Assembly: GCA_013152825.1 (NCBI GenBank)
Contig: JAADFP010000150.1
Coordinates: 1 to 19,421 of the forward strand
Origin: Caldisericota bacterium
GTDB lineage: Bacteria > CAIJMQ01 > JAADFP01
DNA length: 19,421 nucleotides
Direction: 5' to 3'
The notes beneath the pieces are model-generated. The model was not told the DNA's origin and ran no database searches. It saw only the letters and a program-made list of their open reading frames with translations. This document shows, piece after piece, positions 14,768 to 19,421 of this stretch. The position numbers and the translations under genes are program-made. Each line of letters starts with the position of its first letter. Position 1 is the first letter of the stretch.

Positions 14768-15705
14768 GGTTTTCTAAAAAGGGGAAGGTAATAAGGAAGG
14801 GGGTCTTTCTTGAGGTAGTACTTCCAGTTGAACAGTGCATCTTCTCTTAGCTCAAAGAATCTTTGCCACCCTTTCCGTTCCCTTATAAATACAGGCTTTC
14901 CCTTTATCCCTGCCAGATCCTTGGCTATTTTCTTTGCTTCTTCAAAGTTACCCAGGTAGTCAACAAGACCTAATTTGTATGCCTGTTCCCCGGTGAAAAT
15001 TCTCCCGTCTGCGATATTTTCCCATTTGCCTTTTACCTTGCTGCCCCTTCCCTTTTTGACTGCGCTTAAAAATTGCTGGTAGGCATTATCCACCAGTTGT
15101 TGAAGTATTTCTCTTTCTTCCGGTGTCATTTCTTTTGAACTTGAGCCTATATCTTTGTATTTTCCGCTTTTGATACTCTCTGCTTTTATGCCCAGCTTTT
15201 GCATAAGGCCCTGGAAATTCATTAAGGGAATTATTACTCCGATACTACCGGTAAGGGTTCCTGGGTCAGCCACAATAACATCACAGGCGGAAGCAATGTA
15301 ATAGGCTCCTGAGGTGGCTATGTCTCCCATGGAGGCAACTACTTTAATTCCCTGTTTTTTTAATCTCTCTATTTCCTGGTATATTTCCTGGACTGCTGCT
15401 ACGGTGCCTCCCGGACTATTTATCCTGAGGATAACGGCCTTTAGAGTCTTGATATTTGATAATTCCCTGAGCCTGCTTACCACGTAGTCGCTGCCCTGAG
15501 GGGTAAAGCGGAAAGGAGCAGGCGGTTCTATCTGTATGGGGCCGTAAATCTCTATGATAGCGATATTGCCTTCTTCTTTAACAGGGAAAGAAGGCCGGGT
15601 ACTGTACAAGGAAGGGGCAGGAGTAGGGAGATAGAAAACCCCCACTACGATGCTTCCCAGCAAGAGGAGAATAATAAGAAGGGAGAGAATTTGCTCTCTA
15701 TGCAA
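14764..15705 (-). CDS. sppA: signal peptide peptidase SppA, S49 family
   Basis: A 313-residue single-domain S49 peptidase. It has an N-terminal membrane anchor (about 5-26, ILSLLIILLLLGSIVVG) and an S49 core: VILRINSPGGTVAA (91-104), the nucleophile S132 in DIATSGAYYIA, DPGTLTGSIGV (147-157), and the general-base lysine within IKSGKYKDIGS (178-188). The active site faces the outside, where such enzymes cut cleaved signal peptides in the membrane. The length matches the short (Bacillus-type) form. The start is a TTG at 15705, preceded by aagga, 3 nt after the ilvC stop; no ATG or GTG is available without losing the anchor. It is thus cotranscribed with branched-chain amino-acid genes. Confidence 0.88.
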   Translation of the reverse strand: MHREQILSLLIILLLLGSIVVGVFYLPTPAPSLYSTRPSFPVKEEGNIAIIEIYGPIQIEPPAPFRFTPQGSDYVVSRLRELSNIKTLKAVILRINSPGGTVAAVQEIYQEIERLKKQGIKVVASMGDIATSGAYYIASACDVIVADPGTLTGSIGVIIPLMNFQGLMQKLGIKAESIKSGKYKDIGSSSKEMTPEEREILQQLVDNAYQQFLSAVKKGRGSKVKGKWENIADGRIFTGEQAYKLGLVDYLGNFEEAKKIAKDLAGIKGKPVFIRERKGWQRFFELREDALFNWKYYLKKDPLPYYLPLFRKP

Positions 15706-15708
15706 TCC

Positions 15709-16704
15709 TTATTTTTCCTCCATCCAGGGCATCATTTTTCTGAGTTCTTCTCCTACTTTTTCTATGAGGTGGTGATAAGATTTTTCTTCCAGCAGTTTGA
15801 ACATAGGTCTGCCGGCCTGGTTCTCCAGTATCCATTCCCGGGCAAATTCGCCTGACTGGATTTCCTTGAGTATCCGCGCCATTTCCATCTTTACCTGGGG
15901 GGTAATCACGCGAGGCCCGCGGGTAAGGTCCCCGTATTCGGCAGTATCACTTACTCTCTTCCTCATGCCGGTTATACCGTACTGGTATATGAGATCCGTG
16001 ATAAGTTTTAACTCGTGCAGACACTCAAAGTAGGCTATTTCTGGCTGGTATCCTGCCTCTACCAGGGTTTCGAATCCTGCTTTTATCAGCTCGCTTACTC
16101 CTCCGCATAAAACCACTTGCTCTCCAAAGAGGTCAGTTTCTGTTTCTTCTCTGAACGAGGTCTCCAGTACTCCGGCTTTTGTTCCTCCCAGGGCTTTGGC
16201 ATAAGCCAGGGCTATATCCATGGCCTTGCCAGAATATTCCTGGTAGATGGCTACCAGGCAGGGAGTTCCTTTTCCCTCTTCAAACATTCTTCTTACCAAT
16301 GCACCGGGTCCCTTGGGAGCGACCATGAACACATCTACAAATTCAGGAGGTTCTATCTGGCGAAAGTGAATGTTAAATCCATGCGCAAATCCCAGTGCAT
16401 TCCCCGGTTTCAAGTTTTTTTCAATTTCATTTTTATAGACTATAGCCTGTACATTATCCTGGGTAAGAAGCATGATAATATCTGCCTGGCTGGAGGCTTC
16501 ATCGGCACTTTTAGGCTCAAATCTATCTTCCAGTGCTTTTTCGTAGTTTGGTGTTCCTTTCAGCTCGCCAATTATTACTTCAATGCCGCTGTCCCTCAAA
16601 TTTAAAGCATGTGCTCTTCCCTGGATTCCATAACCTATTATTGCCACTTTTTTCCCTGCCAGATTTTTCAGGTCTGCGTCACTGTCGTAATATATCTTAG
16701 CCAT
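15709..16704 (-). CDS. ilvC: ketol-acid reductoisomerase, class I
   Basis: A 331-residue class I enzyme. It converts 2-acetolactate or 2-aceto-2-hydroxybutyrate to the dihydroxy acids in valine, leucine and isoleucine synthesis. The Rossmann motif is GYGIQGRAHALNLRDSG (24-40). AHGFNIHF, the metal-binding segment ETDLFGEQ, and ECLHELKLITDLIY are present. After strand beta2 the usual VGLR-x-G-S loop of NADPH enzymes reads IIGELKGTPNYEKA (44-57): the leucine is Glu47 and the arginine is Leu48, which suggests altered cofactor preference. A strong Shine-Dalgarno (gaggaggt) overlaps the ilvN stop 2 nt upstream. Confidence 0.95.
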   Translation of the reverse strand: MAKIYYDSDADLKNLAGKKVAIIGYGIQGRAHALNLRDSGIEVIIGELKGTPNYEKALEDRFEPKSADEASSQADIIMLLTQDNVQAIVYKNEIEKNLKPGNALGFAHGFNIHFRQIEPPEFVDVFMVAPKGPGALVRRMFEEGKGTPCLVAIYQEYSGKAMDIALAYAKALGGTKAGVLETSFREETETDLFGEQVVLCGGVSELIKAGFETLVEAGYQPEIAYFECLHELKLITDLIYQYGITGMRKRVSDTAEYGDLTRGPRVITPQVKMEMARILKEIQSGEFAREWILENQAGRPMFKLLEEKSYHHLIEKVGEELRKMMPWMEEK

Positions 16705-16706
16705 TT

Positions 16707-17186
16707 CTAACCTCCTCGTGATATAGCTATTTTCCCTGTTCTTATCAATTCTTTTATTCCGTAATTCCGCAGAAGGGAAAGAAAACTCTTGATCTTGCCT
16801 TCTGCGCCGGTGATTTCAATGGTAATGGTATTTACGCTAACATCAACCACTTTACCGCGGAAAATGTCTGCAAGTTCAACAATTTCACCCCTCTTTGCGG
16901 GAGGAGCATTAACTTTTACCAGCACCAGCTCCCGGTCAACATGCTCTTTCTCGGTCATGTCTTCCACTTTTATTACGTCTATGAGTCTTCTCAGTTGTTT
17001 CATGACCTGTTCCAGGAGTCTTTCGTCAGCAGTAACTACGATAGTCATCCTGGAAAAGCCAGGCTCATCAGTCTCAGCTACAGCGAGCGATTCTATGTTG
17101 AACCCGCGTGCAGCAAAAAGTGCAGCAATGCGGGAAAGCACGCCGAATTTATTTTCTACAAATACGGAAACTACTCTTCTCATCAT
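16707..17186 (-). CDS. ilvN: acetolactate synthase small (regulatory) subunit
   Basis: A 159-residue protein with an N-terminal ACT domain (3-75; VENKFGVLSRIAALFAARGF at 10-29, then NIESLAV) and a C-terminal domain of the IlvN/IlvH type (about 85-155, RELVLVKV...GRIVD-like FRGKVVDVS). It binds the catalytic subunit, raises its activity and gives valine feedback. The start at 17186 is 8 nt after ilvB; a second ATG follows at once (MM), and no good Shine-Dalgarno is nearby. Confidence 0.95.
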   Translation of the reverse strand: MMRRVVSVFVENKFGVLSRIAALFAARGFNIESLAVAETDEPGFSRMTIVVTADERLLEQVMKQLRRLIDVIKVEDMTEKEHVDRELVLVKVNAPPAKRGEIVELADIFRGKVVDVSVNTITIEITGAEGKIKSFLSLLRNYGIKELIRTGKIAISRGG

Positions 17187-17194
17187 TTTCTAAT

Positions 17195-18865
17195 TTATGC
17201 CATTCCTCCAATCATCTGCTTTAGCGATTCTCCGGCAGGAACCATGGGGAAGACGTTTTCTTCCGGGTTAACCCGGAAATCCATAAATACACACTTGGGT
17301 ATCTCCATTGCCTTTTTCAGGGCCGGTACCACATCCTCTTTCTTTTCTACTCTTATTCCTACTGCTCCGTAGGCTTCTGCTATTTTTACAAAGTCCGGGT
17401 TTTTGCTAAGGTCAGTCATGGCATACCTTCTATCATAAAAGAGTTCCTGCCATTGTCTAACCATGCCCAGGAAAGAGTTATTAAGGATGGCTACTTTTAC
17501 CGGAAGCTTGTATGCTACGGCTGTTTTTAATTCCTGGATGTTCATCTGGATACTGCCATCCCCTGCAATGTCAAAAACAACCTTTTCGGGAAAGGCTACC
17601 TGAGCGCCAATAGCTGCAGGGAATCCGTATCCCATGGTGCCTAAACCGCCCGAGGTCAAAAAAGTGCGGGGATGGGTATATTTATAAAACTGTGCTGCCC
17701 ACATCTGGTTCTGGCCTACTTCAGTGCTGATTATGGCTTCTCCTCTGGTTAGCTCATAGATTTTCTCCACCACATACTGCGGTCTCAAAATATCGTCATC
17801 AGGATAGGTTAGAGGGAATTCTCTCTGCCATTTTTTAACTTTCTCCAGCCATGGCTTTATCTGAGGAGGTTTTAGCAGGGGGAGCATGTGTTCCAGTACA
17901 TTCTTTATGTCTCCTACAATGGGAATATCCACTTTTACGTTCTTCTGAATAGAGGTGGGGTCAATATCCATATGTATGATTTTTGCATGGGGAGCAAAGC
18001 GGTCTAATTTGCCGGTTGCCCGGTCATCAAATCTTACTCCTATGGCAATAATCAAATCACTTTCCATGATGGCATAGTTTGCCGGCCTGGTTCCATGCAT
18101 TCCCAGCATACCCAGGAACAGAGGATTATCTCCAGGGAATCCACCCAGCCCCATCAAGGTGGACGCTACTGGTATATTGGTCTTTTTGGCAAGTTGCTCG
18201 ATTTCCTTATGTGCGCCGGAGATGATTACTCCACCGCCAATAAAGATTAAAGGCTGTTTGCTTGTACTTATCAGCTTTACTGCTTTTTCAATTTGCCGGG
18301 GATGTCCCTGGTACACAGGTTTGTAACCTTTTAAGTCTATTTTTTCCGGGTAGGTAAATGTGGTCTCTTTAATTTGGACATCCTTGGGGATGTCTATGAG
18401 AACAGGACCTGGCCTCCCGGTAGAGGCAATGTAAAAAGCCGCTTTTAAAGTTTCTGCCAGTTCTTCTACGTTTTTAACCAGATAATTATGTTTGGTGATT
18501 GTTTTGGTAATTTCCGTGATAGGAGCCTCCTGAAAGGCATCGTTTCCGATCATGGAGGTAGGAACCTGCCCGGTAATGGCCACCATGGGGATGGAATCCA
18601 TGTAGGCGGTGGCAAGCCCGGTAACCAGGTTTGTAGCCCCTGGACCGGAAGTGGCAAGACATACTCCTACCTTACCTGTAGCTCTGGCATATCCATCCGC
18701 TGCATGGGCGGCACCCTGTTCATGTCCATGCAGAATAGATTTTATTGGGGAATCGTAGAGGATGTCGCATATAGGGAGAATGGCTCCGCCTGGAATACCG
18801 AATATGACATTTACCCCCTCCCTTATCAGGGACTCTACCAGAATTTCCGCGCCACTTTTTTTCAT
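17195..18865 (-). CDS. ilvB: acetolactate synthase large (catalytic) subunit
   Basis: A 556-residue ThDP- and FAD-dependent enzyme, the first common step of branched-chain amino-acid synthesis: two pyruvates to acetolactate, or pyruvate plus 2-oxobutyrate to acetohydroxybutyrate. The catalytic E49 lies in HEQGAAHAADGYARATGK, followed by SGPGATNLVTGLATAYMDS and GQVPTSMIGNDAFQE. The ThDP motif is AGDGSIQMNIQELKT...NNSFLGMVRQWQ. Length and motifs are those of the anabolic AHAS. It begins the ilvBNC operon and has a strong promoter with almost no leader. Confidence 0.96.
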   Translation of the reverse strand: MKKSGAEILVESLIREGVNVIFGIPGGAILPICDILYDSPIKSILHGHEQGAAHAADGYARATGKVGVCLATSGPGATNLVTGLATAYMDSIPMVAITGQVPTSMIGNDAFQEAPITEITKTITKHNYLVKNVEELAETLKAAFYIASTGRPGPVLIDIPKDVQIKETTFTYPEKIDLKGYKPVYQGHPRQIEKAVKLISTSKQPLIFIGGGVIISGAHKEIEQLAKKTNIPVASTLMGLGGFPGDNPLFLGMLGMHGTRPANYAIMESDLIIAIGVRFDDRATGKLDRFAPHAKIIHMDIDPTSIQKNVKVDIPIVGDIKNVLEHMLPLLKPPQIKPWLEKVKKWQREFPLTYPDDDILRPQYVVEKIYELTRGEAIISTEVGQNQMWAAQFYKYTHPRTFLTSGGLGTMGYGFPAAIGAQVAFPEKVVFDIAGDGSIQMNIQELKTAVAYKLPVKVAILNNSFLGMVRQWQELFYDRRYAMTDLSKNPDFVKIAEAYGAVGIRVEKKEDVVPALKKAMEIPKCVFMDFRVNPEENVFPMVPAGESLKQMIGGMA

Positions 18866-18874
18866 CGTCTCTGG

Positions 18875-18903
18875 ATTATAATGTTTATCTTAAATAAAGT
18901 CAA
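18875..18903 (-). promoter_or_regulatory. ilvB promoter, leaderless
   Basis: On the - strand TTGACT (18903-18898) and TATAAT (18880-18875) are exactly 17 bp apart. The ATG at 18865 begins 9 nt after the -10 box (ccagagacg), so the transcript starts within about 0-3 nt of the codon. There is no room for an attenuator, T-box or riboswitch. Confidence 0.8.
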
Positions 18904-18917
18904 CACTTTTCTCCTAT

Positions 18918-19421
18918 TTACTGCAGGAGAGGAAGTAGATGCTCATCCAGTATTTTTTCCCAGGAAAAATCATTCTTTACTCTTCGAAATAACCGGGAAA
19001 GGGGAGTGGCTGTAAGGGTTTTTAAAATCCTCTCTGCAATTGTTGCCGGAGTATCCTGAAGAGAGAAATAGTGCAGGTTATCCTGACCCACTTCTTTTAA
19101 GGTGGGTATATCAGAACAAAAAACAGGCAATCTACTTATTCCAGCTTCCAATATCGGAAGGCCGAATCCTTCTATAATACTGGGGAGAAGGAGAAAATCG
19201 GAGATTGCATAGAGGGCTTTCAAATTTTCAAAGTTTAAGGGAAAAGATTCTCCTTTTGGCAAGGGAAACTCATTGAGAAGAATTACTTTATCCTCCAGAT
19301 GCAATTTCTTGATTAAATCTTTGAGTTCTTTCCTGTATGCTTTTTCTGCTCGATGGGGGTCGGCAGGTGCTGTAATTAGGAGAACCACTTTTTTATCAAG
19401 GCGGTTCATTTCTTTAATAAT
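18918..19421 (-). CDS. glycosyltransferase, GT4-like (5' part outside window)
   Basis: About 167 C-terminal residues are present; the frame is open to the right edge, so the ATG at 19409 is unlikely to be the true start. The C-terminal Rossmann half of a GT-B glycosyltransferase is clear: KVVLLITAPADP, LYAISDFLLLPS, and the EX7E element EGFGLPILE followed by PVFCSDIPTLKEV, typical of nucleotide-sugar binding in GT4-like enzymes. The acceptor cannot be inferred. The stop is 52 bp from the ilvB start, and the ilv promoter sits between them. Confidence 0.85.
   Translation of the reverse strand: MIKEMNRLDKKVVLLITAPADPHRAEKAYRKELKDLIKKLHLEDKVILLNEFPLPKGESFPLNFENLKALYAISDFLLLPSIIEGFGLPILEAGISRLPVFCSDIPTLKEVGQDNLHYFSLQDTPATIAERILKTLTATPLSRLFRRVKNDFSWEKILDEHLLPLLQ

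Noticed and set aside
16117..16605. + strand open frame of 162 codons opposite ilvC
   Set aside because: It is a shadow of the well-supported ilvC gene on the other strand.

Overview
The window looks like chromosome from an uncultivated, deep-branching, probably diderm bacterium. Support for this is a Spy/CpxP-like periplasmic protein, a Tat-exported radical SAM protein, an NtrC-type sigma54 activator, and gene-free spacers filled with short palindromic repeats and degenerate 'ttagac/agtag' repeats. I associate these spacer repeats with groups such as Omnitrophota, but the sequence alone does not fix the phylum. I see no phage, IS element, CRISPR array, rRNA or tRNA.

Layout on the + strand, left part: the 3' end of a GXGXG (glutamate synthase domain 3-like) gene (3-329); a secreted protein with propeller repeats and a helical C-terminal region (487-2241) behind a near-consensus promoter; a frameshifted gene remnant (about 2244-2679); then a compact block of a Spy/CpxP-like protein (2940-3929), a Tat-signal AmrS-type radical SAM protein (3947-5098) and an overlapping membrane protein with a spermidine-synthase-like domain (5089-7335). 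After a 630-bp repeat-bearing spacer come an NtrC-family regulator (7966-9291) and a small secreted protein (9299-9721). A Rae1/YacP-like NYN nuclease (9760-10224) lies on the - strand. It is followed by a + strand unit of purN-like transformylase, large secreted protein, RimI-like acetyltransferase and a stand-alone lipoyl domain (10414-13319).

The 13320-14191 spacer is gene-free and dense in mosaic repeats. The right end, on the - strand, is a branched-chain amino-acid operon, ilvB-ilvN-ilvC, running directly into sppA and a Yip1-like membrane gene (18865 down to 14192). Upstream of ilvB is the 3' end of a GT-B glycosyltransferase (18918-19421).

Two general signals stand out. First, genes that open transcription units (487, 18865 and, less clearly, 7966 and 10414) have a -10 box 5-9 nt before the start codon and no Shine-Dalgarno, so their mRNAs should be leaderless. 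Genes at 2940, 11045, 13080 and 16704 have strong Shine-Dalgarno sites. Second, the spacers carry a hairpin repeat family whose copies show compensatory stem changes. The candidate functional system is the overlapping Tat radical SAM / membrane spermidine-synthase-like pair with its periplasmic helical partner. A sigma54-like promoter may precede that block, and an NtrC-type regulator follows it.
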